Shown here: piece after piece, positions 16,809-26,366 of the stretch
Layout: each line of letters opens with the position of its first letter
How positions within the stretch are numbered: position 1 is the stretch's first letter
Virus record (IMG/VR): IMGVR_UViG_3300007640_000004
Span: 1 to 64,000 of that record
Source of the DNA: a virus
Length of the DNA: 64,000 bases
Direction: 5' to 3' (one strand)
Made by a program: the position numbers and the translations under genes
Notes under the pieces: model-generated
Told to the model about the DNA's origin: nothing
Seen by the model: the letters and a program-made list of their open reading frames with translations, nothing else
The model's database searches: none

Positions 16809-18635
16809 ATGAAAACCGTCGCGATTGATTTTGAAAGTTACTACGACAAGGAATGCTCCATCTCGACCCTCGGGCCGATGGGCTACTTCAGCCACCCCAA
16901 GTTCGACCCCTACATGGTGTCGGTCGTTTCAGCGGACAGCACTTGGGTCGGCGATCCCAAAAAACTGGACTGGAAACAATTTGAAGGCCGCCGCCTCGTA
17001 TCCCATAACGCATCCTTCGATGAGACACTTTACCTGTTCGGGGTAGACCAAGGCTGGTGGCCGAAGGTCGACTATGCCGAGTGGGTCTGCTCCGCCGACA
17101 TGTGCGCCTACCTCGGGATGCCCCGAGCCTTGGCCCAAGCAGTGAAGCACGCCTACGACGTCGAAGTCTCCAAGCAGACCCGCGCCAACATGGCCGGAAA
17201 GCGATGGGTCGATATGCCCAAGGACTTTCAAAAGCAGGTTCAACTCTACGCCATCGATGATTCCCGCTACTGCCTGAAACTGTGGCAGGACTACAACGAG
17301 CAGTGGCCCGAGTTTGAGCGCCGTGTTTCCCTCGCCAACCGCCGCGCCTGTCAGCGCGGTATCCCCGTGGACGCCGACGCGATCAGCGAGAACATCAAGA
17401 TCCTAAAGAAACAACTTTGGGACATGGAGCAATCCATCCCGTGGAACGGGAAGTATAAGTTGCTGAGCCGTCCGGCATTTAACGAGGAGTGCCGCAAGAA
17501 CGGGCTGGAGCCGCCCAAGTCTCTAGCACAGGACAACCCCGAGGCCCAAGAGTGGATCGATGAACACGGAGAGAAATATGTGTGGATCGGGGCCACAATC
17601 AACTGGCGTCGGGTCAACGCCTTCATCAAAAAGCTGGAGGCTTTCGAATACTCCACGATGGAAGACGGTCGGTATTATGGGAACCTGATGTATTTTGGAG
17701 CGCACACCGGACGCTTCTCAGGCTCCGGTGGGAACCTAAACCTTCAGAACCTCCCCCAAGGGGAGATGTTCGGGGTTGATCTTCGCTCCCTGATCAAAGC
17801 CCCCAAAGGCAAGAAGTTCGTGGCAATCGACTTGTCCCAGATCGAGGTCCGCACCGCATGTTATGCGGCGGGTGACTTTGAGATGTTGAAGGAAATCAAG
17901 GATTCCCCTGATGTCTACGAAACCTTCGCGATCCGATTCGGCCTGTGGTCCAAGGATCGTGGCCGCCTCTCTGAGGTTGACCCGAAGCTCCGGAGCAAGC
18001 CCGTCAAGCCTATGGTTCTCGGGTGCGGATTCGGGGCGGGCTGGAAGAAACTCGGGATGATGTATGGGCTGGAGGATGAAGAAGCGCAGGATGCGGTTGC
18101 CATTTACCGCAAGACCATGAAGCCTGTCGTCGACCAGTGGGGCGAGTATGATAGAGGATTGGTTATCGCACACAGCCAGTTCCGGCCCTACAAAATCCTG
18201 CTACCTTCGGGGCGCTACATCTCCTACAACAAGATCAAACGGATGCGTGAGAACTACATCCGGAAATATGAACAGGTCATCGACGGGGTGACAACGGTAA
18301 TCGAGGAGGAGGCGACCCGCATGGTGACCCTTGTCCAACGTATCCGTAATTCACGTAAGACTTGGGCGAACTGCTGGGGTGGCGTGGTCATGGAGAACGT
18401 GGCCCAAGGGCTGGCTCGCGACACATTCGTGGACCGGTGGCTCGCGGTCGAGGATGCTGGGTGGGATGACCATGTCATCCTCCACGTTCACGATGAACTA
18501 CTTCTGGAGGTCGACGAGTGCATCGCTGACCAGTGCCTCACGGAATGCGAGGAAATCATGTCCACTTCTCCGCAGTGGATTCCTGATCTTCCTATCGCCG
18601 CCGAGGGTAAAATCCTTGATGTCTACACCAAATAG
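16809..18635 (+). CDS. polA: Family A DNA polymerase with 3'-5' exonuclease domain
   Basis: Starting at the ATG at 16809 (MKTVAIDFESYYD), this 608-residue replicative enzyme has both expected domains. Exonuclease motifs are AIDFES (Exo I), VSHNASFDE (Exo II) and YAIDDSRY (Exo III). Polymerase motif A is AIDLSQIEVR (about 338-347), motif B is KPVKPMVLGCGFG (about 397-409) and motif C is VHDELLLEV (about 559). There is no 5'-3' exonuclease domain, as in T7-like polymerases. The residue aligning with E. coli Phe762 appears to be Leu. It follows a terminator and has its own possible -10 box. The primase-helicase gene follows at once. Confidence 0.92.
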   Translation: MKTVAIDFESYYDKECSISTLGPMGYFSHPKFDPYMVSVVSADSTWVGDPKKLDWKQFEGRRLVSHNASFDETLYLFGVDQGWWPKVDYAEWVCSADMCAYLGMPRALAQAVKHAYDVEVSKQTRANMAGKRWVDMPKDFQKQVQLYAIDDSRYCLKLWQDYNEQWPEFERRVSLANRRACQRGIPVDADAISENIKILKKQLWDMEQSIPWNGKYKLLSRPAFNEECRKNGLEPPKSLAQDNPEAQEWIDEHGEKYVWIGATINWRRVNAFIKKLEAFEYSTMEDGRYYGNLMYFGAHTGRFSGSGGNLNLQNLPQGEMFGVDLRSLIKAPKGKKFVAIDLSQIEVRTACYAAGDFEMLKEIKDSPDVYETFAIRFGLWSKDRGRLSEVDPKLRSKPVKPMVLGCGFGAGWKKLGMMYGLEDEEAQDAVAIYRKTMKPVVDQWGEYDRGLVIAHSQFRPYKILLPSGRYISYNKIKRMRENYIRKYEQVIDGVTTVIEEEATRMVTLVQRIRNSRKTWANCWGGVVMENVAQGLARDTFVDRWLAVEDAGWDDHVILHVHDELLLEVDECIADQCLTECEEIMSTSPQWIPDLPIAAEGKILDVYTK

Positions 18636-18661
18636 CCGGATCATAGATCCCCCGACGCACT

Positions 18662-20914
18662 ATGAGGTATATCAAGAACCTTCGGAGCTACGACGCTACC
18701 GAAACGACCGACCCCGTGTCCTTATCCATAAAGGCCACCGTCCCGAAAGAAGCTCAGAAAAACAAAGCCGCGTTCCGAAAATGGTCCGGCGACGAATCCA
18801 CCGACCACGTTTTCCTGTCAGCCAATGAGGGCATCGCCGCCAACCAGCGGATCACCACAGATAATCCGATCCACACCTGTCACGGGCTGATCTGCGATTA
18901 TGACGGAGCAACCGACTGGGACGAGATCGAGTCCCAAGTCACCAAGGTCTGCCCCCATCCACCCACCTACATCGCCACATCCTTCTCGGGGTGCCCCCGA
19001 ATCATCTGGATGTTTGAGGAGGCGATACCTGTGGACCCTGAGATCTACCCCACCTTTATCAAAGAGTTGGGCCATGTCCTTTCCGCTGAGAAGGTGACCT
19101 ACGGACTGGACCCTTGCTCATTCAAGCCTGATCAATACTTTGAGATCGGCAAGGACTGGAAGGAGATCGGGGGTTTTGTCCCGAGTGATCTGGTCAAGGG
19201 TCTGGTATGCAAGGCGTCGGGCAAAGTCCGGCCCCTTACCGATGACGTCGCGATCCCCATCTCGGAGATCGCGGAGGAAGTCGAGAAGCAGTTCCCCGAC
19301 CGCTGGAAGAAGGATTTCAGTGTCGGGTCTCGTGGCCCCCTGTTCTGGATCGATGACGGCATTGACCGAGAGGGCTGCGTGATTCGGGAGGACGGCGTGA
19401 CCTGCTTCAGCGATCGTGCGGGCAAAGGCTTCCTGTCATGGAAAGAGATCTTGGGTCCGAAGTTCGTGAAAGAATACGAAACCAAGAAGCTCGCCCCGAT
19501 CTTGGACACCTACTGGTATGACGGCAGCACGTTCTACAAACTGATGGGGGCTTCCCCTCTGACGGTGACCGAGCGCCAAGTGACAAGAGAACTCCGACAG
19601 CGAGGGTTCTCCAATAAACCAAAGAAGGATGAGCCACTTAGTGAGATCGACAACACGATCTTGGCGATTCAGAACCAGAACCGAGTGGACCTTGTTGCCC
19701 CGATCCTGTTTCAGAAAGACCGAGTCGTTGACCACAACAGTCTCCGGATTTTGAACTCCGCGCGCAATGCCCCAGTCCTACCATCCGATGACGGTGACCC
19801 GAAGAACTGGCCCTTCATCCATGGCTGGCTTAACCAGTTGTTCGTTGATCCGGATACGGCGGCGAGTGGCGGCCCCTGCACCCTTGATTACATCTACTCA
19901 TGGCTGGCTCGCATCTATCTCTCTGTTCTTGGGAGGTATCCGGCACAGGGACAAGCCCTTCTGCTGGTAGGTCCGACGGGCCGTGGTAAGACCCTGTTGT
20001 CCAATCTGGTTATGGGCGGGCTGCTCGGGGGCTGCGAAGACGCGTCGGACTATCTGGCCGGTAAGACTTCATTTAACAAGCTGCTCTGCGGTCGCGGGCT
20101 CTGGGTCATCGATGACACCGTTTCGGCGGCCTCGTTCCAAGACCAGCGCAAGGCCACCGAACTGATCAAACGAACCGTGGCCAACCCCAAGGTCGACTAC
20201 CACGCCAAATACGTGGACGCGATGACCCTCCCGTGGACGGGTCGGGTCATCTTATCCCTGAACATGGATTCCAATTCCCTATCCGTGATCCCCTCGCTGG
20301 ACTCATCCAATCGGGACAAAGTCATGGCCGTCAGAATCGCGGACACCTCGACAGAGAAGTTCCCACCCAACCACGTTGTAGAGACTACAGTCGAACGGGA
20401 GCTTCCTCACTTCGCCCGCTTCCTTGCAGACTGGAGTATGCCCGACAGCGTGAAGGGCCAGAGCCGATTCGGAGTCGCCTCGTTCATCGACCCGATGATC
20501 GTCTCCGCTGCCTTCGACAACTCACCACGGGCCAGTATCGCTGAGCTAGTGGACTGGTTCGTGAAGCAGGTTCGGGCCTCAGTATCCGAACCTTTCTGGC
20601 AGGGAACCATTACGGAGTTTCAGACTACCGTGGTCCAGTGCAATGACGGACGCCACCTCGGGCACTCCCACAACGTCGAATTTGTCCGCCGTGGGATCGC
20701 TACGATGGAGGAAGGATTCCGCCAAGAGCCCGGAAAACATCGCCCTGTCCTCTCTCATGGCGACGGCGGGGGGAAGACTTGGGCGATCTCGCTGGACGAG
20801 GCTTACGATCTGAAAGGCCCCGCTTCAATGGGGGCCGCGCTTGCGGTCTCAGCTACTAGAGCTACTAGAAACGGCGAGACGGCTGACGAGGAGTCACCGA
20901 AGTCACAGGGCTAG
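18662..20914 (+). CDS. Primase-helicase (AEP-like primase and SF3/D5-like helicase)
   Basis: This 750-residue protein joins an N-terminal primase-like domain to a C-terminal ATPase. In the first, CHGLICDYDGATDW (about 74-87) carries the acidic pair expected of archaeo-eukaryotic-type primases. In the second, Walker A is LLVGPTGRGKTLL (about 433-445) and Walker B is LWVIDDTV (about 480-487). Such fusions prime and unwind phage replication forks and pair with family A polymerases. A C-terminal region after about residue 660 is less conserved and Ala/Thr-rich. Its last 50 nt overlap the convergent gene at 20865-21377. Confidence 0.85.
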   Translation: MRYIKNLRSYDATETTDPVSLSIKATVPKEAQKNKAAFRKWSGDESTDHVFLSANEGIAANQRITTDNPIHTCHGLICDYDGATDWDEIESQVTKVCPHPPTYIATSFSGCPRIIWMFEEAIPVDPEIYPTFIKELGHVLSAEKVTYGLDPCSFKPDQYFEIGKDWKEIGGFVPSDLVKGLVCKASGKVRPLTDDVAIPISEIAEEVEKQFPDRWKKDFSVGSRGPLFWIDDGIDREGCVIREDGVTCFSDRAGKGFLSWKEILGPKFVKEYETKKLAPILDTYWYDGSTFYKLMGASPLTVTERQVTRELRQRGFSNKPKKDEPLSEIDNTILAIQNQNRVDLVAPILFQKDRVVDHNSLRILNSARNAPVLPSDDGDPKNWPFIHGWLNQLFVDPDTAASGGPCTLDYIYSWLARIYLSVLGRYPAQGQALLLVGPTGRGKTLLSNLVMGGLLGGCEDASDYLAGKTSFNKLLCGRGLWVIDDTVSAASFQDQRKATELIKRTVANPKVDYHAKYVDAMTLPWTGRVILSLNMDSNSLSVIPSLDSSNRDKVMAVRIADTSTEKFPPNHVVETTVERELPHFARFLADWSMPDSVKGQSRFGVASFIDPMIVSAAFDNSPRASIAELVDWFVKQVRASVSEPFWQGTITEFQTTVVQCNDGRHLGHSHNVEFVRRGIATMEEGFRQEPGKHRPVLSHGDGGGKTWAISLDEAYDLKGPASMGAALAVSATRATRNGETADEESPKSQG

Positions 20915-21377
20915 CCATCCGTGATTGGCGGGACGGGGAACGCCCCGTCCCGAGGGGGGCCGCGTTCCATGGGGTGGGGCTGTTGGCCGAGGACTGGCGC
21001 AGATTGCGAATTGCCGCGGTGCTGTTGGGGTCTCGACTCCACTGTTGCTGCTGGCTCCCAGCCAAGGGGCCGAACAACCCACCGCCGCCGCCGATTCCTC
21101 CGGCGCTCACCCCATTATCCTCTTCTTCCCAAGGTGCTTCACCTGTTTGCGCCTGCCTCCGCAGGCCCTCTAAATACTTCCGCTTCTCGGGGTCGTTGGC
21201 AGGGCTCCTATACCGGCCCTTTTCATCTAACATTCCCGCTTCACGCATCTCGTCCAGCGTCCCTTGCGCTTGGGCCTTCAATGCATCCGGTGACTGGCTT
21301 CTGAGTTGGCTAATGCGGTCCTCTCTGGACGCCTGCATAGTGTGGTTGCCGAAGCTGGGAAGTGAATAATTTGGCAT
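20865..21377 (-). CDS. Hypothetical protein with Gly- and Gln-rich linker
   Basis: This 170-residue protein has a charged helical N-terminal half (about 15-75), then a low-complexity middle (GGIGGGGGLFGPLAG followed by QQQQ) and a Ser/Pro/Arg-rich basic tail. No family is recognised. It lies just downstream of the lysis cassette and converges with the primase-helicase gene, sharing 50 nt at the 3' ends. A sigma70-like promoter ends 6 nt before its ATG. It may be a minor virion or lysis-accessory protein. Confidence 0.5.
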   Translation of the reverse strand: MPNYSLPSFGNHTMQASREDRISQLRSQSPDALKAQAQGTLDEMREAGMLDEKGRYRSPANDPEKRKYLEGLRRQAQTGEAPWEEEDNGVSAGGIGGGGGLFGPLAGSQQQQWSRDPNSTAAIRNLRQSSANSPTPWNAAPLGTGRSPSRQSRMASPVTSVTPRQPSRRF

Positions 21378-21383
21378 GGTAAC

Positions 21384-21412
21384 AGAATATCAAATAAGGG
21401 GGATAAAGTCAA
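21384..21412 (-). promoter_or_regulatory. Sigma70-like promoter giving a leaderless start
   Basis: On the minus strand TTGACT (21407-21412), a 17-nt spacer and TATTCT (21384-21389) are followed by 6 nt and the ATG at 21377. The mRNA would begin at or next to the start codon. Confidence 0.65.
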
Positions 21413-21421
21413 TCAGAGGAT

Positions 21422-21796
21422 CTATTGAACCCTTTTGTGCATCAGCTCCTCGATCCGAAGCATCGTAGTCTTGACCTCTTTTATATCCTCTGTTTGTCTG
21501 TTCAGCAGGTTTGTAAGCTCTACCCGTGGGACGAATGTTTCATACTTTGTTTCTGCTGGCATGTGCAGTCCGGTATCGGTCTTGTGAGTCAGGGCAGTTC
21601 TCTCAACCGTTCCAACTTTCTCCTCCATCTTGCCCCACGCCTGACTGAAGCCAACTATTGAGCTAACACCCCCTACCAGCATGACAATGACAGCCCAAAA
21701 CAGTTTATTCAACTTCTTGTCAAGGCTGGCATCGAGCATGACCTGCACATGCTCTTCAATCCACGCTTTTAAAGCATCTTCAGTCTCTTCGCTCAT
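21422..21796 (-). CDS. Small membrane protein of the lysis cassette
   Basis: This 124-residue protein has an acidic N-terminal helix, one membrane segment (about residues 33-50, FWAVIVMLVGGVSSIVGF) and a C-terminal helical region with heptad-like spacing. This N-in, single-pass, coiled-coil layout resembles inner-membrane spanins or XhlA-type haemolysin-like accessory proteins. It lies 5 nt after the amidase gene, supporting a role in lysis. Which of these it is cannot be decided from sequence alone. Confidence 0.55.
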   Translation of the reverse strand: MSEETEDALKAWIEEHVQVMLDASLDKKLNKLFWAVIVMLVGGVSSIVGFSQAWGKMEEKVGTVERTALTHKTDTGLHMPAETKYETFVPRVELTNLLNRQTEDIKEVKTTMLRIEELMHKRVQ

Positions 21797-21801
21797 AGTA
21801 A

Positions 21802-22587
21802 TTAACCGTTGCTTCGGAGCGCGCTCAACCCTGCGGAAACCGCCGTCAGGCAGAGATCCGCGTAGCCTGAGTGTCCGAGTTCCTCAACACGGCGGGCGTG
21901 AGTCTTGTTGTCTCCGAAGAAGGGTTCCAGCAGCACTGATGTAGAACGTGCCCGCTTCATGGAGTAGTAGCCGTTCTCGCCCGAAGTGAGTTCCACGATG
22001 CTGTCGCTATCGCCTGCGTTGCGGCTGTCTTGAATCCCAAGTGCGTCACTGAACACGGCTGCCATAGCGTCCGCCACAGCCTTCGACGGTTTGCTTCCTG
22101 CCAGATACATGACCATCGAGTAGTTCCCGCCCCCTCCATTGAAGTGCATGTCGATGGTGAGGTCAGGGGCAAACTTATCAATCTGACTGTAAACTCGGTT
22201 AATCTCGCTTGTGTAGCCCCCGCCCTTTGTCCGGTTGAACCGCTTGAACTCGACGCTACCAAGGCCACGCCCGATCATCAGATCAGCAACCTTGTTGTGG
22301 AAGGCGTATTCACTTTCGCTCAGGCTGTTCCCCACGACCCAAGCGCCGGGACTTACAGAGTTGTGGCCCACCAGTAGCGCCACCTTGCCAGTGAGGATCG
22401 GAGAGTCGGGAGCGGGCCTTGTTGGAGGCTGTGGGGTGTCGACAGGCACATCAGGAGCGCCGGTCAGCAGTTCCAGCGAACGATTGATCAATGGGAGGAT
22501 TTCATCCCTGACCTCCGCAGGGACGTTGGGTTGGTTGATTGCCCACCGTTTGGTAAACTCCAGTTCGATAAGTTCGTCGTTCTTCAT
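21802..22587 (-). CDS. N-acetylmuramoyl-L-alanine amidase (endolysin, Amidase_3 type)
   Basis: This 261-residue enzyme should cleave the amide bond between MurNAc and the stem peptide. Zinc ligands are visible at H75 (LLVGHN), a Glu near 91-93 (SESEYAFH) and H148 (TIDMHFN), and the catalytic Glu lies in LLEPFFGDN near the C-terminus. Residues 1-60 form a separate helical and Pro-rich segment that may target the enzyme. There is no obvious signal peptide, so release depends on the holin gene just upstream (7 nt gap). The family call is strong. Confidence 0.85.
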   Translation of the reverse strand: MKNDELIELEFTKRWAINQPNVPAEVRDEILPLINRSLELLTGAPDVPVDTPQPPTRPAPDSPILTGKVALLVGHNSVSPGAWVVGNSLSESEYAFHNKVADLMIGRGLGSVEFKRFNRTKGGGYTSEINRVYSQIDKFAPDLTIDMHFNGGGGNYSMVMYLAGSKPSKAVADAMAAVFSDALGIQDSRNAGDSDSIVELTSGENGYYSMKRARSTSVLLEPFFGDNKTHARRVEELGHSGYADLCLTAVSAGLSALRSNG

Positions 22588-22594
22588 GGTAACG

Positions 22595-23179
22595 TCAGGC
22601 TTCTCCAGCGAGGATCTTCTTCTCCTGCCCTCGGTGGAATGATGCTACGCCAAGAATGGACGCAGGTAAAATCATCACTCCCGTAATGGCTGTGAGAATC
22701 ATGGGGAGGTGAGGGATCAAGAGCGCCCCATCTTTGGCGATGAGGTCTACAGCTACCAGAATGGTGAGTATTCCGAGTAAGGACCAGAACCCAACGCAGG
22801 ACCACCGTCCCCACATGGGTCGCCATGCGCCAGCCGCAGGGTTGGCGATAACCTCCTGACGGATCGTCTCATTAACCGAAGTGATCGCGGTCGTCTCGGC
22901 ATTGAGTGCAGCCATGGCGATGTCAGCTTCCAGTTGTTTGGTCTGCAACATCGCCGCCAGTTGTTCGGGAGATGACGCCTCAATCGTGTGGAGGATGTCA
23001 GACTCAGTAGGTGGAACCCCAAGGGCATCGCCGATCCCTTCCAAGATACCGAAGTCATCGAGCAGCCCGCCAACGGGGGTCGCCTTGACCAACTTCCCTG
23101 CCGTCCTGATGATGGTTTTGCCGAGATTCTTCTGCCCCTTCTGGAAGAGAGCGGACCCTATTTTGTCTAGCGGATTCAT
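22595..23179 (-). CDS. Holin, GTA_holin_3TM-like
   Basis: This 194-residue protein has an amphipathic N-terminal two-thirds and then AGAWRPMWGRWSCVGFW (about 118-134) leading into two or three membrane segments up to about residue 183 and a short basic tail. The WRP motif before the first membrane helix is typical of the 3TM holin family in gene transfer agents and phages. It would form the inner-membrane lesion that frees the amidase encoded next. The start has no Shine-Dalgarno sequence. Confidence 0.7.
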   Translation of the reverse strand: MNPLDKIGSALFQKGQKNLGKTIIRTAGKLVKATPVGGLLDDFGILEGIGDALGVPPTESDILHTIEASSPEQLAAMLQTKQLEADIAMAALNAETTAITSVNETIRQEVIANPAAGAWRPMWGRWSCVGFWSLLGILTILVAVDLIAKDGALLIPHLPMILTAITGVMILPASILGVASFHRGQEKKILAGEA

Positions 23180-23201
23180 AAGCCGATTAATAGTAAGCGG
23201 T

Positions 23202-23345
23202 TTAACCTCCGGTGTAAACTTTAGAGATCATCACCAGAGCCTCGGCAAGTTCTTTGATTGCTTGGACCTGCTGCCAGAGAATCACACCGATTACAATCAG
23301 CGCGAGATTTGCAGTTCCTACTTTAGCGATTTCTTCCCAGTTCAT
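23202..23345 (-). CDS. Small membrane protein next to the holin
   Basis: This 47-residue protein has one hydrophobic helix (about residues 10-25, TANLALIVIGVILW) and an amphipathic C-terminal helix. Its ATG overlaps the upstream stop (TAATG), so it is translationally coupled. Its position beside the holin and amidase suggests a lysis role such as a second holin or antiholin. It is too short for a confident call. Confidence 0.5.
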   Translation of the reverse strand: MNWEEIAKVGTANLALIVIGVILWQQVQAIKELAEALVMISKVYTGG

Positions 23346-23725
23346 TAGTTTGGAAATAGCGCGAGAAGCTGAACTTTAGCGTCAGCTTCTTCTTGAGTTT
23401 CTGTTTGGATTTCGGAGAGTCCTTGGTAAGCTAGAGCAACTTCGCCCTCGTCCAATAAGCCTTCAATCCCTTCGCGGTAGGGTTTGAATTTCCATTGGGA
23501 CACAAGGGGGAGCGCGTCAAAGATTGAAGCCATCGCAGATCGGGCTTGAACGAGTGCGTCCTTCCCCTGCTCTTCAGCTTGAATGGTTTCCCACACTTCG
23601 GCGAGTTCTACCTCAGTTGGAATCGTGCGCTCGTCCTGCCATGTTTCAACAAGTGCAGCGTAGTCCGTCGCGAGCGCGAAATCCGCAGCGGGGAGAAGTC
23701 TATCAACGCAAAGTGCAATGTCCAT
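23345..23725 (-). CDS. Hypothetical protein downstream of the tail fibre
   Basis: This 126-residue acidic helical protein has no recognised family. It lies directly after the collagen-like fibre gene and before the lysis genes. Many phages place a fibre-assembly chaperone or attachment cap here, so that role is possible. The sequence offers no motif to confirm it. Confidence 0.5.
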   Translation of the reverse strand: MDIALCVDRLLPAADFALATDYAALVETWQDERTIPTEVELAEVWETIQAEEQGKDALVQARSAMASIFDALPLVSQWKFKPYREGIEGLLDEGEVALAYQGLSEIQTETQEEADAKVQLLALFPN

Positions 23726-23729
23726 ATTG

Positions 23730-25982
23730 TTACGGGTTGAGACGAAGCGCAGTTACAACCGCATATACTTCGTGAGCCGCTCCGGTGAGGTTTGCCTCCA
23801 CTCCGAAGCCGTAGGTTGCCATTGTCGTATCGCAACGATGCTGCAACCAGAAAGAATTGGACGATGTTGTAATGTTCACGATAGCCGAACCAACAGATTG
23901 CTCATGTCCGTATGCTGTCGAGTTGTATGAAAAACATGACGACCCGTAATACTCTGCGGCAGTCGAGGCATTAACCAACCTGCTTTGATGCCTTTGAACC
24001 ATGTATGCGTTCGCCGCCCACGTAATGAGATATAAGCCTTTTAAGAGAACCATATACGAACCGGAGATAAACGCTATACCTTCAGGGTCGTGCGCTTCGG
24101 CCAATACGGATCGAGTTCTCCATGCCCCTGAAGTGAATGTCCCACCGGAAGCCCCCTTTGTTTGCCTCTCTTCAAATACGCACGCTTTGACCTTATTCGC
24201 TGAGATGTAAGCGCCTACACTTTGTTGAGAGGCCAAGGCGCTCGCAGAGTTACTTGCGAAGTCGTCCTCGTCTTTGAAGTCCAGCAAACCCGCCGTGCCA
24301 CTGCCGGTGAAATAGGGAATCTTGTTCGCAGCGGAAGTCAGCCCAGCGAGCGCAGCCAGTTCCGAGTCCGCGATTGTTGTCGCATTACCTACCGATGTGA
24401 CGGGTCCGGTCAGGTTCGCGTTGGTCGTCACGTTGCCAGCAGTTAGCGCCGATGCCGTGCCAGTGAGATTTGTAGCAGTGCCGCTTACGGGAGTGCCGAG
24501 GGCGGGCGCAACTAGAGTTTTGTTCGAGAGTGATTGGGACGCAGTCAGTCCGACAAGTTGCTCCGCGACTCCTGCCGGATCATAAGTCGCGGCCGCCATA
24601 TCCCCACCGGCAGAAGCAAAATCGGATATTAAAGCGGACTTAATTGCGCCGTCCGAAGCATCTAAGATTATCACTTTATCCGCGCCAACTGCTGTCACGA
24701 GTGATTTACCGGAGATCGCCGACGGGTCGATTGTGAGAGCGCCCGCGCCGGTTACGTCTCCTGTATGGGTTGCGTTCGTCGCCTTAGCAGTGTTCGCCTC
24801 TAGAGCCGTAATATGTGCCGCTGTTGCCAATCCCTTTTGAGCGTTCGTCGCGCTCTGAATGTCGTCCGTTCCGTCCGTGTGGTTGCTGGCGTGCGCTGTT
24901 GGGTCAGCCGTTCCGGCAAAAGCCTTCACCGCTGCGATGTCGGTGAGTTCCGAATCCATCAGAGCGCCCGCCGCTGTCACGTTCGCCGTATCGGTAACGT
25001 CTGCCCCGTCCTCGACGTTGAGCGCCGTTCGCGCCGTTGCCGCACTGTCAAAAGTTCCGTCACAAGTCCTTGAGTCTGACAGTCTCGCGTCTCCGGTATC
25101 AATTAGGGTTGCGTCGGTGATGATCGCGTTTATCTCTGCCAACGTATCAATGTCGGTGGATTGCAAAGCGGCGTCAGCAGTCGTGCCTTGCGCTGCTGTT
25201 GCGAATGCTGTTGAATTGTTTCCGTCCAGCAGATCGGCATCAAGACCTGATCCAGTGCCGTCAACGGTGATGAGTTTAGCCAGAATTTCGCTAGCGGTAT
25301 CCGGCGACCCATCGGCTCCATCGGCTCCCGCCGCTCCTGTAGCTCCCGTAGCTCCAGTCGCGCCTGTGGGTCCGGTTGCGCCCGTAGGTCCGGTTGGTCC
25401 TACGATAGAAGTCCCTGCGGGCCAAGTTCCAGCCTTGGGGCCGTAAATGTAATCAGCAACGGTGTCGATGTAAAAGTCGCCATCCACACCCTCAGTCGTG
25501 GGGGCCACTGCTCCGTAAAGAACTGTGTTACCATCTGCACCATCTGCACCATCTGCACCATCTGCACCATCTGCACCATCTGCTCCCGCTGGTCCGGTTG
25601 CGCCTGTGGGTCCGGTTGATCCTGTGGGTCCGGTTGATCCTGTGGGTCCGGTTGATCCTGCGGGTCCAGTGTCCCCTGTCAGCCCAGCGGGTCCGGTTGC
25701 TCCGGTTGCTCCGGTTGCTCCTGTTGCTCCTGTTGGCCCTGCGGGTCCAGTTGGTCCTGCGGGTCCGTCCGAGGGGCCGATGTGGATGGTGATGTCTTGG
25801 GTGTTGATGCTGACAGTCTGCGCCTGCGCGACACCGACTGAGATCAAAGGCGTGCTATTCAGAGTAGCCGTAAGCCCGTTAGAGAAATTGACTGAATAGG
25901 TTAGGGGGCCAAGCACAACGGACTCGGGCACGACAGCCCCGACATTAACAACAACCGGACCAGTATTAACCGACACATCCAT
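23730..25982 (-). CDS. Collagen-like tail fibre protein with C1q-like head
   Basis: This 750-residue fibre protein has three parts. Residues about 1-75 form a beta-rich base. Residues about 75-225 are Gly-X-Y collagen repeats ([10 protein letters not shown] and GADGADG runs). A long central region carries repeats such as [14 protein letters not shown]. The last 150 residues resemble a C1q/TNF-like trimeric head rich in aromatic and Ser/Thr residues. It probably binds the host surface. DNA tandem repeats within it (25531-25584 and 25603-25656) allow length change. It overlaps or abuts the upstream structural gene by a few bases. Confidence 0.8.
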   Translation of the reverse strand: MDVSVNTGPVVVNVGAVVPESVVLGPLTYSVNFSNGLTATLNSTPLISVGVAQAQTVSINTQDITIHIGPSDGPAGPTGPAGPTGATGATGATGATGPAGLTGDTGPAGSTGPTGSTGPTGSTGPTGATGPAGADGADGADGADGADGADGNTVLYGAVAPTTEGVDGDFYIDTVADYIYGPKAGTWPAGTSIVGPTGPTGATGPTGATGATGATGAAGADGADGSPDTASEILAKLITVDGTGSGLDADLLDGNNSTAFATAAQGTTADAALQSTDIDTLAEINAIITDATLIDTGDARLSDSRTCDGTFDSAATARTALNVEDGADVTDTANVTAAGALMDSELTDIAAVKAFAGTADPTAHASNHTDGTDDIQSATNAQKGLATAAHITALEANTAKATNATHTGDVTGAGALTIDPSAISGKSLVTAVGADKVIILDASDGAIKSALISDFASAGGDMAAATYDPAGVAEQLVGLTASQSLSNKTLVAPALGTPVSGTATNLTGTASALTAGNVTTNANLTGPVTSVGNATTIADSELAALAGLTSAANKIPYFTGSGTAGLLDFKDEDDFASNSASALASQQSVGAYISANKVKACVFEERQTKGASGGTFTSGAWRTRSVLAEAHDPEGIAFISGSYMVLLKGLYLITWAANAYMVQRHQSRLVNASTAAEYYGSSCFSYNSTAYGHEQSVGSAIVNITTSSNSFWLQHRCDTTMATYGFGVEANLTGAAHEVYAVVTALRLNP
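25531..25584 (-). repeat. 9-bp tandem repeat in the tail fibre gene
   Basis: Six copies of CCATCTGCA (plus-strand reading) encode the GADGADG collagen run. Perfect repeats of 3n length can gain or lose units without a frameshift. Confidence 0.85.
25603..25656 (-). repeat. 18-bp tandem repeat in the tail fibre gene
   Basis: Three perfect copies of CCTGTGGGTCCGGTTGAT (plus-strand reading) encode GSTGPT-type collagen units. Imperfect copies continue on both sides. Confidence 0.85.
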
Positions 25983-25989
25983 CTACGAC

Positions 25990-26355
25990 TTAGGACTCGT
26001 TAAACATTCCTCTCTTGGTAGGCCACTTGACGTTGCCTTGGAACCGAGCCGCCAGAACTCCAGACGACTCAAGGACATCGATCCCGAACTCACACTCGTC
26101 AGTTTCAATCGAGGACAACACAATGCCCCCCGTCGTAGATGAGGGCACCGCGAAAGTGATGACCTCGGACGCCACGGTGATCTCGGTGTTGGGCCCCGTA
26201 AGCTCAAACACTTTACCCGAGGCTTTACTTTCGATGGACAACTCAATGGTCCGGCCGGTGTGGCTGGTTCCTGACGGGAACTCCAGCACAAAATAGAAGC
26301 CCTTGTCGCGGGGCATGGCGATGAGTCCGAGGGATGCGAGTCTATTGCCGGTCAT
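25990..26355 (-). CDS. Small beta-rich structural protein
   Basis: This 121-residue protein is predicted to be mostly beta-strand (for example FYFVLEFPSGTS near the start and ARFQGNVKWPTKRG near the end), like immunoglobulin-type tail or baseplate adaptor domains. No family is firmly recognised. It lies between the 318-residue structural gene and the fibre gene and could link the fibre to the tail. Confidence 0.5.
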   Translation of the reverse strand: MTGNRLASLGLIAMPRDKGFYFVLEFPSGTSHTGRTIELSIESKASGKVFELTGPNTEITVASEVITFAVPSSTTGGIVLSSIETDECEFGIDVLESSGVLAARFQGNVKWPTKRGMFNES

Positions 26356-26366
26356 AGGGGAGGGGA

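Noticed and set aside
25531-25656. Regular short repeats that could look like a CRISPR array.
   Set aside because: The repeats are perfect tandem units without spacers and encode collagen Gly-X-Y residues in frame.
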